A stretch of 64,000 nucleotides of DNA from JAGVLN01 sp964515755 (lineage in GTDB: Bacteria > Pseudomonadota > Alphaproteobacteria > Rickettsiales > JABSSG01). Shown here in pieces: positions 27,070 to 35,029 of this stretch (within the stretch, counting starts at the first letter, position 1; each line of letters starts with the position of its first letter). The position numbers and the translations under genes were made by a program. The stretch lies in contig CAZEVK010000001.1 in NCBI GenBank assembly GCA_964515755.1, forward strand, positions 1 to 64,000. Reading direction: 5' to 3'. A model generated the notes under the pieces. The model was not told the DNA's origin, searched no databases, and saw only the letters and a program-made list of their open reading frames with translations.

Positions 27070-27522
27070 TTATTTTATCAGTGAATATAACCAAGTAATC
27101 CAACGCTTTGGATTTAATATACTGTAATGCTTATCATCAGGATTTGGCATTTGTGATGAGTGATGAACCTTAATCAACCATTTACCCTTTATTTTTTCAT
27201 AGATAAATGAATAGCGAGCTTTAATTATTTTATTTTTACCATTTGCTACTATAGAAAAAGCATATAGCCCATCATCAGCTACATTATTTTTATCCAAAAC
27301 GCTGATATGCCTTTCTATTATTTCGCCTTTAGGTCTGAGTTTTATGAATTCCCGAAAATAACTTTTAATTGCTTCATAGCCAATTCTAACTGCATTATCC
27401 ACAGTCGGTAACAACACTGGATCTTCAGCATATAGCTTAGCTACTTCTTCCGGCTTTCCTGTTTGGAGGGAAGCATTCCATTTGTTAAAAAGTTCTGCTA
27501 TTTCTTTTTCAATATCGCTCAT
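27070..27522 (-). CDS. SnoaL-like / SgcJ-EcaC family protein (NTF2-like fold)
   Basis: 150 aa. The pattern IAELFNKWNASLQTGKPEEVAKLYAEDPVLLPTVDNAVRIGYEAIKSYFREFI, with later ARYSFIYEKIKGKWLIKVHHSSQMP, is that of the SgcJ/EcaC and CaMKII-association-domain-like group of small NTF2-fold proteins. They are homodimers or oligomers with varied or unknown roles. There is no signal peptide; the tail WITWLYSLIK is hydrophobic. It follows the kinase-like gene after 28 bases on the same strand and may be co-transcribed. Confidence 0.8.
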   Translation of the reverse strand: MSDIEKEIAELFNKWNASLQTGKPEEVAKLYAEDPVLLPTVDNAVRIGYEAIKSYFREFIKLRPKGEIIERHISVLDKNNVADDGLYAFSIVANGKNKIIKARYSFIYEKIKGKWLIKVHHSSQMPNPDDKHYSILNPKRWITWLYSLIK

Positions 27523-27550
27523 TATTAATAATTGATTATCCTTATATATT

Positions 27551-29164
27551 TTATTCTAATTTTTGACTTAATTGCTTTGGCTTTGCTGGGGGTGCTTTAC
27601 CTTGTTTTGTAGAAATAGTGGGCTTTGGAATTTGGGTATCACGAAGAATTTCATGAGCTTTTGACTCTGTCAGCGGCATATTAGCCCTTAATTTCGAGTT
27701 CTTTGCAACCTGAGCATCAGGGTGCACAATTTCAGATTTAATGAACGAATTGACATTTATTATACCGGTAAAAACAAGTAATTCTTTTACCGTGCCAATT
27801 ATAGCGTGGAAAAACCCAGTGAACATTTCAACAAAAAACAATCCAATAGCAGTTATAACAGGCTTAGTACCCTGATCTTTCAAAGAAAAATCCTTACTTA
27901 GTGAAGGATCACAATGCAAGACTCTACTTCGATGTTTTATATAATTTTCAATATTTCCTTTAAATGGAGATATTTTTTCATCTGTCCTTACCCATTTTAT
28001 TCCATCTCCAGTTGATAATTTAATACCATCTTTTGTAAGGAGGTCTTTATACTGCGATTTGATTTTTTCTACCATCTCAGGAGCAATTTGAGATTTATCA
28101 AGAATCATCTTATCAATATTAGCCTGCATTTCTACAAGTATGGCAACATCTTTCATTTTTTCTTGATTTTTTCTACAAAAAATTTCGATATTTTTAAATA
28201 CTAAATCAACTAAGGCTTGAGGATGAAGATCAGCACGGATTTTACTTGAACTAATATTATTGTTAATAGCAATAAGCGATTTCGTGATGTGATTAATTAC
28301 CTTAGAATTTGCCTGAGAATCTGCTAATAAATCAACTATCAGGTTATCAAACGAACTCCTTGCTTGATTTATACCATCTTGTAAGCCAGTAGAGTAAGCA
28401 ACCTCTTGCAATGCTTCAGCCATTTCTAAAGAAGGTATTAAACCTTTATAAAATTTCCATAATTTAGATCTTTGTCTATTCGGATTAAAATGAGAAACAG
28501 CTCGACGATTTAAAAAGTCTAAAATCTGATTTTCTTTATTTATAAGCCCACCACCAACAATACGCCCAAATCTAAGCAAATCATTAAAAGCATGACCAAA
28601 ATCTATTCTGGCAACTCTATCTTTATTATTATACTTAACTACTACAAAATTAGCAGGATTAACATCATGATCACCAACAACGGCAGATACAGCCATACCT
28701 TTACATATATCTTTTTTAATTTGCTCATCATTACCAATAAAGAACTCACCTTCATTTTCAGCTTTAGCCGTGACCTTTACTATCTTTCTCTTAGTTTGTA
28801 CGCTTCTTTCTTCTTTGGCATATTTATCTAAATCTTTTACATCGCCCTCTCCCTTTAAATAACGAGATGCAACTAAAACCTGCTTTTTATCTTGATCATA
28901 AACTAATGAAACCTCAGGGACAAGCTCAACACTATTATTAGAATCAGTAAGAGCTCTACCAATAGTTGAAGAAATTACTTCGCAAAAATTCTCTCTATCA
29001 GTAAAACCAGCTTTGACTCTACGTAACAACCCTGCATTTGAGATAGATTTTTTAAGTTGATAATAATTACCATCTTCCGCTTGAAGCCTTAAGCTACCGG
29101 TTTTTCCCCCAACACTAGTAGCAGAACTATTCTCAAATATTTTATAATCTTTATATTTGGCCAC
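27551..29164 (-). CDS. PI3/4-kinase-like protein, candidate secreted effector
   Basis: 537 aa. The N-terminal lobe has YQLKKS (residues 35-40, candidate ATP-binding Lys) and ENFCEVISSTIGRAL (58-72, candidate helix-C Glu). The catalytic part shows GDHDVNPAN (164-172) followed by RIDFGHAF (186-193), the same order as the catalytic GDRHxxN and DFGH motifs of phosphatidylinositol 3/4-kinases. Rickettsia typhi secretes a PI3-kinase, Risk1, with such a domain. The middle is helical, a hydrophobic stretch lies near residues 435-470, and the tail is Pro/Lys-rich (KQGKAPPAKPKQLSQ). No signal peptide. Lipid-kinase activity and secretion are inferred; a protein-kinase or HipA-like activity is the alternative. 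Confidence 0.65.
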   Translation of the reverse strand: MAKYKDYKIFENSSATSVGGKTGSLRLQAEDGNYYQLKKSISNAGLLRRVKAGFTDRENFCEVISSTIGRALTDSNNSVELVPEVSLVYDQDKKQVLVASRYLKGEGDVKDLDKYAKEERSVQTKRKIVKVTAKAENEGEFFIGNDEQIKKDICKGMAVSAVVGDHDVNPANFVVVKYNNKDRVARIDFGHAFNDLLRFGRIVGGGLINKENQILDFLNRRAVSHFNPNRQRSKLWKFYKGLIPSLEMAEALQEVAYSTGLQDGINQARSSFDNLIVDLLADSQANSKVINHITKSLIAINNNISSSKIRADLHPQALVDLVFKNIEIFCRKNQEKMKDVAILVEMQANIDKMILDKSQIAPEMVEKIKSQYKDLLTKDGIKLSTGDGIKWVRTDEKISPFKGNIENYIKHRSRVLHCDPSLSKDFSLKDQGTKPVITAIGLFFVEMFTGFFHAIIGTVKELLVFTGIINVNSFIKSEIVHPDAQVAKNSKLRANMPLTESKAHEILRDTQIPKPTISTKQGKAPPAKPKQLSQKLE

Positions 29165-29299
29165 ATCATCCTCTTAGTATAAAGGAAAATAGTACCAAGA
29201 TAAAAAACTAAACGCAATAAATTATGATGTACAAAGCAAAGATTTATGTTAAAAAGTACCTAAACTAAGTATAATTTTAATATTAATTTTGGCTTTTAT

Positions 29300-30886
29300 A
29301 TGTTATTAAGATTATTAATAAAAATCACAACTTTTATTTGTTTTCTTAGTTTAAATATGCAACTTAATTCAACTATTAGTTTTGACATAAACTCTGCGTG
29401 TGCTTTGCCACATCTAGAGGCTTCTCATTCTAGATGTTACCCTGACCTTAGTGAAGTTCTCGAATGCTTTGTAAAATATGAAGACCATGCTTATAAGTAT
29501 AATTTTTTACCTGAAGAAAGTAGTAACTCTAATGAACTAGAGATCAAAACCTATTTGCTTAATTCTCAGCAATGGCCTATTGAAAAAAATAATGAAATTC
29601 CGACTACTTTTTGGCAGCATAAATTAACTTTATACATCCCGCATGAAGCTAGTTATAAACAAGGATTACTTTATGTCAATGGTGGCTATAATTATAATAA
29701 AGAAGGCAATCAAACATTTGATAAACCAAAAGAAAATTTAGATTATAAAAAAATTGCCCTAACAAATAAAGCCCCTGTAATTGTTATCGAAGATGTTCCT
29801 AATCAATTTTTATTTATTAATGGCCAGCCTAAAAGGGAAGACCAGATTTTAGCAAATACTTATAGGCAAGTCATGGAAGATCCTATGAAGAATGCTTACC
29901 TAGCTGGACATTTACCTATGACAAAAGCTGTGGTTAAGGCTATGGATGCAACTCAAGAAATTTTACCTGAAATAGAGAATTTTGTTTTAAGCGGCGCTTC
30001 AAAAAGAGGTTGGGCAGTATGGCTAACTGCTATTGAAGATGAAAGAGTTTCAGCGATTATACCAATTGTAATAGACGCATTAGGTACACAAGAAAATATA
30101 AAGCATATTTGTGACTCATATAAAGGTACATGCCCTATCTCTTTAAGAGATTACGAAGCCGAAGGAGTAACAAATTTAATCACTTCTACTTCATTTGCTG
30201 ACTTAATGACAATAGAAGATCCACTAAGCTACCTAAATTCTGGTAAACATAAATACATACAGCGATTTTCTATACCAAAATATATAATAAATGCTAGTGG
30301 TGATGATTTTTTTGTACCAGACTCTTCTCAATTTTATTTCCAAAAATTGCCAGGCAATAATTATATCAGATACTTGCCACAAGCAATGCATTACTTTTCA
30401 GGTAATCCTGTTAGCAATGCGCTAAACAATAATGCTAAAATTAATGAAGCTATAAATTCTTATTTTTATTTTATTCTAAATAAAACGGAACTCCCTAAAG
30501 TAACATGGAGTTTTACAGAGAATAGTATAGATATAACCAGCTCTGCAGAACCTAAATCAGTAACATTATGGACAGCGAATAATGAAGAGACTAGAGATTT
30601 CAGATTCGTAAATCGGCATGATGATTGGCATTTGAAAATTAAGGGAGTTAAAGCCTGGCTATCAAAATATTTACCTATATCTTTCTGCGATACTTGCTAT
30701 GAAATGCAAGAAGTAAAATTCGTTTGTGAGAGCACTAATCCATGTCAAATTAGCGCACAAATACCTCTGCACGAAAAAGGTTGGCAAGCATCATTTGCTG
30801 AGTTACATTATGAAATTGAAGGTAAAGAATTTGTTATCACAACTGAAGTTGGTATCACCCCAGATACTTATCATCAAACTTTTTGA
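29300..30886 (+). CDS. PqaA family (PhoPQ-activated pathogenicity-related) exported alpha/beta hydrolase
   Basis: 528 aa. A hydrophobic N-terminus (residues 4-30) is probably a signal peptide. The domain follows PF10142: FWQHKLTLYIPHE, LLYVNGG, VIVIEDVPNQ, a long helix with PMTKAVVKAMDATQEI, the nucleophile elbow FVLSGASKRGWAVWLTA (Ser near 232), PIVIDALG, and PKYIINASGDDFFVPDSSQFYFQKLPG (acid loop, near 345), then QAMHYF with the candidate His. The C-terminal part after residue 400 is a beta-rich domain with WTANN. Named after Salmonella PqaA; the biochemical substrate is not known. Divergent from the kinase-like gene. Confidence 0.85.
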   Translation: MLLRLLIKITTFICFLSLNMQLNSTISFDINSACALPHLEASHSRCYPDLSEVLECFVKYEDHAYKYNFLPEESSNSNELEIKTYLLNSQQWPIEKNNEIPTTFWQHKLTLYIPHEASYKQGLLYVNGGYNYNKEGNQTFDKPKENLDYKKIALTNKAPVIVIEDVPNQFLFINGQPKREDQILANTYRQVMEDPMKNAYLAGHLPMTKAVVKAMDATQEILPEIENFVLSGASKRGWAVWLTAIEDERVSAIIPIVIDALGTQENIKHICDSYKGTCPISLRDYEAEGVTNLITSTSFADLMTIEDPLSYLNSGKHKYIQRFSIPKYIINASGDDFFVPDSSQFYFQKLPGNNYIRYLPQAMHYFSGNPVSNALNNNAKINEAINSYFYFILNKTELPKVTWSFTENSIDITSSAEPKSVTLWTANNEETRDFRFVNRHDDWHLKIKGVKAWLSKYLPISFCDTCYEMQEVKFVCESTNPCQISAQIPLHEKGWQASFAELHYEIEGKEFVITTEVGITPDTYHQTF

Positions 30887-30944
30887 ATAACCAATTTCTA
30901 AACAGCGTTATGTTATATTAACATTATTTACTAATGTGATAAAC

Positions 30945-31208
30945 ATGACTTTAAAAATTTCAGAAAAAGAGATACGATAGTGTCAAAAAAATCTAACCGC
31001 ACATATTCAATCAATTATGGCAGCTAATAATAAAGAAATTGAAGAAAACATACATAATAATGATTTAAAATCTCTAAATGAAAAAATTAATGATAATTTA
31101 ATTGCTATCAAACAAAATGGTGAAGCATTGCATGTTTCTTATCCTAAGCAAAAATATTTCCTTGAAACTATGGGTGAACATAATGATATAACACATGATA
31201 TAGGTTAG
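30945..31208 (+). pseudogene. Small unknown gene with an in-frame TAG, or a 63-aa hypothetical protein
   Basis: From ATG 31017 a 63-codon frame encodes a charged helical peptide (EIEENIHNNDLKSLNEKIND). The same frame is open further upstream from ATG 30945 (MTLKISEKEIR), then has TAG at 30978-30980, then CQKNLTAHIQSI leading into the 63-codon part. Neither start has a good ribosome-binding site. It may be a remnant of an 87-codon gene or chance. The surrounding 500 bases between pqaA-like and the MFS gene show no other feature. Confidence 0.35.
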
Positions 31209-31391
31209 TAGCTTTGTAATTTAATCAGTTATATAGAGTTTATAAATTTTTTACTTAACTTTAAAATGTTCATTTTTAATATTCATAAGTGATTTAAAGA
31301 TTAACCTATCTTCTCCCTGTTTCTTAACCAGCAATTTACAAGTAACAAAAAATATGAAAGAATATGCCTCTATTAAATACACATTCAGAAA

Positions 31392-32549
31392 ATGACTTTT
31401 ATTACAGTAATTATTATTGAGATTCTCGGGGGAGCGGAAATCGATATATTTGTCCCTAGTTTCCCCGAATTACAAAGAGTGTTTGGGCTTTCTCCTTTTA
31501 TGGTAGAACTAACTCTATTTGTAAATCTTGTTGCTCATTGTCTGACATCTTTGCTTGTTGGTAATTTAGGTGATCGTTATGGCCACAAACCTCTTATCAC
31601 GCTAGGCTTGACTATATTCATTGCTGGTAGCATACTTTGCTCCTTCACAAATACTTATTGGATATTATTAGTCGGTAGGTTTTTACAAGGTGTTGGCATA
31701 TCAGGACCAACAGTTTTAGCTTATACTGTTCTAACCGATATATACTCTACTAATAAACAACAACAACTCATGGGAACGTTAAACGGAGTGGTAACCATTG
31801 CTATGGCCAGCGCTCCTGTATTTGGAAGTTATATTGCGTCTTACTTTGGGTGGAAGGGAAATTTTGTAGCATTACTATTATTAGGAATTTTATGCTTAAT
31901 AATGAGCATCTTATTTATACCAAAAGGTAAAGAAAATTCTTCTGTTTCATTATCTTTTAAAGAATATTTACCTATTTTTAGATCGTCAAGATCGCTTTAT
32001 TATATAATCACTATAGGAATGTTTACTCAAGGATATTGGATATTTATTGGCATTGCACCTATATTATACATGGAAGGCTTAGGCGTAACCCTAGAACATT
32101 TTGGTTTTTATCAAGGAGCATTGGCAGCAATATTCGCTGTTGTAAGTCTTGGTAGTGGTTATTTTATGAATAAATTAGGCCAAAGAAATTGTTTTGTTTT
32201 CAGTATGTATTTGTTTGCTCTTTTTCTACTAGCAGCATTTGTTTTAATAGCATTAGACATTCGTAATCCTATTATTATTACTTTGGTTTGCATGATAATT
32301 TCAGTTGCTAACGTCTTCCCTATTAATATCTTATGGCCACTTTCATTAGAGTCAATTAAGAATGCCAAAGGACGTATTGCAGCAGTACATGTATCATCAA
32401 GGCTTATCATCACGGCAATTTCTGTGCAAATCGTCAGCTATTTCTATAACGGCTCTTTTATACAGCTTGGAGTTGCTATGTGTATAACATTATTGATAGG
32501 AATATGGACTTGTTATAAGCTATTTCAGCAAGATAAAATATTTACCTAA
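31392..32549 (+). CDS. MFS drug efflux transporter, Bcr/CflA family
   Basis: 385 aa, 12 hydrophobic helices. N-terminal MFS motif A is present as GNLGDRYGHKPLITLG near residue 57, the family opening IEILGGAEIDIFVPSFPELQ (Asp in helix 1) is typical of Bcr/CflA, and motif C-like GTLNGVVTIAMASAPVFGSYIAS lies near residue 130. These are proton-driven exporters of drugs or small metabolites. The helix 1 region is slightly short; a frame with MKEYASIKYTFRK ends right at the chosen ATG in another phase, so an N-terminal frameshift cannot be excluded. Confidence 0.88.
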   Translation: MTFITVIIIEILGGAEIDIFVPSFPELQRVFGLSPFMVELTLFVNLVAHCLTSLLVGNLGDRYGHKPLITLGLTIFIAGSILCSFTNTYWILLVGRFLQGVGISGPTVLAYTVLTDIYSTNKQQQLMGTLNGVVTIAMASAPVFGSYIASYFGWKGNFVALLLLGILCLIMSILFIPKGKENSSVSLSFKEYLPIFRSSRSLYYIITIGMFTQGYWIFIGIAPILYMEGLGVTLEHFGFYQGALAAIFAVVSLGSGYFMNKLGQRNCFVFSMYLFALFLLAAFVLIALDIRNPIIITLVCMIISVANVFPINILWPLSLESIKNAKGRIAAVHVSSRLIITAISVQIVSYFYNGSFIQLGVAMCITLLIGIWTCYKLFQQDKIFT

Positions 32550-32567
32550 AAAAGTAGCGCTACTTTT
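32550..32567. terminator. Palindrome between convergent genes, likely bidirectional terminator
   Basis: AAAAGTAGCGCTACTTTT is a perfect 18-bp palindrome that begins right after the MFS stop codon. Its A/T ends give a T run on both strands, so it could stop both the MFS transcript and the convergent one. The stem is short (7 bp with a GCGC loop). Confidence 0.5.
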
Positions 32568-32607
32568 CATAAATAGCACTACTTAATGAAAGCAAGAATT
32601 ATTAAAA

Positions 32608-33855
32608 TTATAGTTCAGGATTAGTAAACATACATACATCCTTACCACTTAGAAGATTAGTGAATACATTACCTTCGCTACAACTAGCAGTAGTATAAAC
32701 ATCGAGGAAGTCATCATTAATCTTAGAATTTTCAGCTGAACAAGCCTCAAATCTTAATTGTAGAAAATCTTCCATTACCAACTTTCTAACTTCTTCTCTA
32801 GCTAAAACATATTCAGTAACAGCCTCACTTCTTTCTCTGACTAATCCTATTTCCAAACTAGAGTTAGAGAACATTGAGTAAGCACTTACAAACGCTTTAG
32901 TAACACCGATAGCAGAAACTGCAGCTTTTATATCTCTGGCAGTAATACCCAACTTATCGTGAACATACTCTCCTACAACTTCAATTTTCTCATAAGCAGA
33001 ACCAGCTAAATCGTGAGCTTTAGAAGCAACAGTCGCAAAATAACCACTAGCTGAAGCTAAAATTCCGGTATTAGAAGGAAGAGGAGTAGTATTTGGAACT
33101 ATCGCCCCTTTAGTTGAAGACTCTACATAATTAGGATCAGAATTTGTAGTGGAAAGCTTTGGATCACCTACAGTATCTGAATCACTTGAAGTGCTTGAAG
33201 AATCTGAATCTTGAGAGTCAGAAATAGTTTTTGAAGTATCTGAAACTTTAGCATCAGTACCGGTAACTTGAGAATACGCAGTCCATAAACCACCAACCAC
33301 AGTTCCAAACTGTACAATATTTGTAACATCTTCAATTTTGTACAAAGTAGAAATATATTGAGCATATTCATTAGGGTTTTTACTAATACCCACATTACTA
33401 GCAGCAGCTAATGTAGATTTGAATGAATCAACAGAACATTCAGGAGTATATAAACCTTGAATTACGTCAAAAAACTCTGCGCTACGTCCACGTTCAGCAT
33501 AGAAAATAGCAGCAGTAGAAGGAACGTAAATAACTGCTGGTAAAATAGCATATGGAGTGCTTAACATACCTAAACCAATATGCAAACCTATTAAAGAACC
33601 TGTTGACAAGAAATCAACACTTATTTTTTCATCCAACAAACTTGGACCGCTATTTATTACCTTACCAATTTTACCTTTCCAATATGTTTGATTAGAAATA
33701 GGATTGTCTTGCAATTCAGCAGCATATTCTATTTGAGCTATAGTAGCCTCTTTAAAATTAGCAGCACTTTCACTGCCCTTTCTATAAGAAATATATGACC
33801 CAATTGCAAAAATTCCTAAAGGTATTGTATATTTTAAATTATTTAAACTGTGCAT
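32608..33855 (-). CDS. Unknown membrane-associated protein with Ser/Asp linker
   Basis: 415 aa, not recognised. Hydrophobic segments occur near residues 8-24 (IPLGIFAIGSYISY), 83-118 (STGSLIGLHIGLGMLSTPYAILPAVIYVPSTAAIFYA) and more weakly near 180. A low-complexity linker rich in S, D and T follows (SDSQDSDSSSTSSDSD, residues 210-245), then a helical C-terminal half with ARDIKAAVSAIGVTKAFVSAYSMF and several cysteines near the end. A helical tail with repeated turnover of charged residues gives no family. The hydrophobic N-terminus plus linker resembles host-membrane-targeted proteins of intracellular bacteria; this is inference only. Confidence 0.6.
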   Translation of the reverse strand: MHSLNNLKYTIPLGIFAIGSYISYRKGSESAANFKEATIAQIEYAAELQDNPISNQTYWKGKIGKVINSGPSLLDEKISVDFLSTGSLIGLHIGLGMLSTPYAILPAVIYVPSTAAIFYAERGRSAEFFDVIQGLYTPECSVDSFKSTLAAASNVGISKNPNEYAQYISTLYKIEDVTNIVQFGTVVGGLWTAYSQVTGTDAKVSDTSKTISDSQDSDSSSTSSDSDTVGDPKLSTTNSDPNYVESSTKGAIVPNTTPLPSNTGILASASGYFATVASKAHDLAGSAYEKIEVVGEYVHDKLGITARDIKAAVSAIGVTKAFVSAYSMFSNSSLEIGLVRERSEAVTEYVLAREEVRKLVMEDFLQLRFEACSAENSKINDDFLDVYTTASCSEGNVFTNLLSGKDVCMFTNPEL

Positions 33856-34052
33856 TATATTGTCTCCTCAATATTAATCAATTTTAAACAATGATTACAA
33901 CATAGTAATCACAATTAACTATATCATAATATTTCAAATCAAACAACAAAAAAATAAATAAAGTAATACATATTACAATAAAGTAAAGGTCGTGTTATTT
34001 TATATTTTGCTAAGTATTAAAAAAATAATCTTTAGTCTTAAGATTTTTTATC

Positions 34053-34079
34053 TTGACATGGAGCTTACGGCACTGTAAT
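34053..34079 (+). promoter_or_regulatory. Candidate promoter of rpmG-rpsP
   Basis: -35 TTGACA (34053-34058) is perfect; the best -10, TGTAAT (34074-34079), lies at a short 15-base spacing. The predicted start would leave a leader of about 55 bases before the rpmG ATG. Confidence 0.5.
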
Positions 34080-34139
34080 TCTATCAGCTTATAATTTGTA
34101 AATATTTTAAAAAATTAATTTATAAAGATTTTAAAAATT

Positions 34140-34307
34140 ATGGCAAAAAAAAATACTGTATTGTTTAAATTAGAAAGCAGCGAAGACACCGGATATTTTC
34201 TTGTACGCAAGAAAAATCCTAAGAAGCTAACTAAAAAACTCACATTTAAGAAATATGACCCTGTGGCCAGAAAGCATGTAGAGTTTAAAGAAACGAAACT
34301 GAAATAA
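34140..34307 (+). CDS. rpmG: Ribosomal protein L33
   Basis: 55 aa encoded by a gene too short for ordinary ORF cut-offs. The sequence MAKKNTVLFKLESSEDTGYF and then RKKNPKKLTKKLTFKKYDPVARKHVEFKETKLK is a typical bacterial L33. It lacks the CxxC pairs of the zinc-binding form, so this is the C-minus type. It is followed 19 bases later by rpsP. An antisense open frame over this gene is spurious. Confidence 0.95.
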   Translation: MAKKNTVLFKLESSEDTGYFLVRKKNPKKLTKKLTFKKYDPVARKHVEFKETKLK

Positions 34308-34326
34308 TTTAAGGATAATTCTAAAT

Positions 34327-34656
34327 ATGGCAACAAAAATTCGTTTTTCAAGACGCGGTACTACTAAAAGACCATTTTACTGGTTAGTTGCAAGCGATTC
34401 ACGTTCTCCAAGAGATGGTAACTTTATTGAAAAACTTGGTACTTATAACCCTTTACTTCCAAAAGATAATGCTGACAGATTTTCTTTTAAAAAAGAAAGA
34501 ATTGAATATTGGCTTTCAACAGGAGCTCAAGCAAGTGAACGTGCTTTAAAATTGTTCCAAAGTACAGAAATAATTGTACCGGCTAAAAAAGCTATAGCTA
34601 AAGGTTCATCAAAAAAACTTACGCCTAAAGCACCTAAAAAGAAAAAAGAAGAATAG
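34327..34656 (+). CDS. rpsP: Ribosomal protein S16
   Basis: 109 aa. S16 helps 30S assembly. Conserved opening KIRFSRRGTTKRPFYWLVASDSRSPRDGNFIEKLGTYNP and ERIEYWLSTGAQ, followed by a Lys-rich tail (SKKLTPKAPKKKKEE) longer than in E. coli but usual in alphaproteobacteria. The usual partners rimM and trmD are absent downstream; the pairing with rpmG is notable. Confidence 0.97.
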   Translation: MATKIRFSRRGTTKRPFYWLVASDSRSPRDGNFIEKLGTYNPLLPKDNADRFSFKKERIEYWLSTGAQASERALKLFQSTEIIVPAKKAIAKGSSKKLTPKAPKKKKEE

Positions 34657-34840
34657 TTAGCTCTTTTTTGATCTCTTCTCTATTATAATAAGTGTTCTGC
34701 TGTACTCTTAAATTGTCTTGGTCAGCTGTAATATCCTGATTTCTAACTCAAAATCTATAATAAAAATAACGGTATTTTCATTGAGTCATTACAATAGTTG
34801 TGTTACGATAGGTTGTATTTAATTCAGCTGAGCATTAGCC

Positions 34841-35029
34841 ATGAGTTCTTTGAAAATTCTAATTGTCATTTTGATGGTATTAACACTTTGTGTTGTCATA
34901 GCGGGAATAGTTATCCTTAGCACTAATAAAAGACTCAATAAAAAATATGGAAATAAATTAATGACACTCAGAGTAGCTATGCAAGCTGTGATCATTGTAA
35001 TGTTAGCATGTCTTTACTTTATACATTAG
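34841..35029 (+). CDS. HIG1-type twin-transmembrane protein
   Basis: 62 aa with two helices: SLKILIVILMVLTLCVVIAGIVIL (residues 3-26) and AMQAVIIVMLACLYFI (46-61), joined by the conserved loop NKRLNKKYGNKLMTLRV. This matches the alphaproteobacterial HIG1/twin-transmembrane family, which in mitochondria associates with respiratory supercomplexes. The stop overlaps the nadE start by 22 bases. Confidence 0.82.
   Translation: MSSLKILIVILMVLTLCVVIAGIVILSTNKRLNKKYGNKLMTLRVAMQAVIIVMLACLYFIH

Noticed and set aside
23453..30980. Idea that TAG is recoded as a sense codon
   Set aside because: TAG ends other genes here, for example the coiled-coil gene at 23739-23741 and the 63-codon frame at 31208, and one of the breaks in the same secretion locus is TAA, so ordinary pseudogene formation is simpler.
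34115..34351. 78-codon minus-strand open frame
   Set aside because: Antisense to rpmG, whose 55-codon product is an unmistakable L33.
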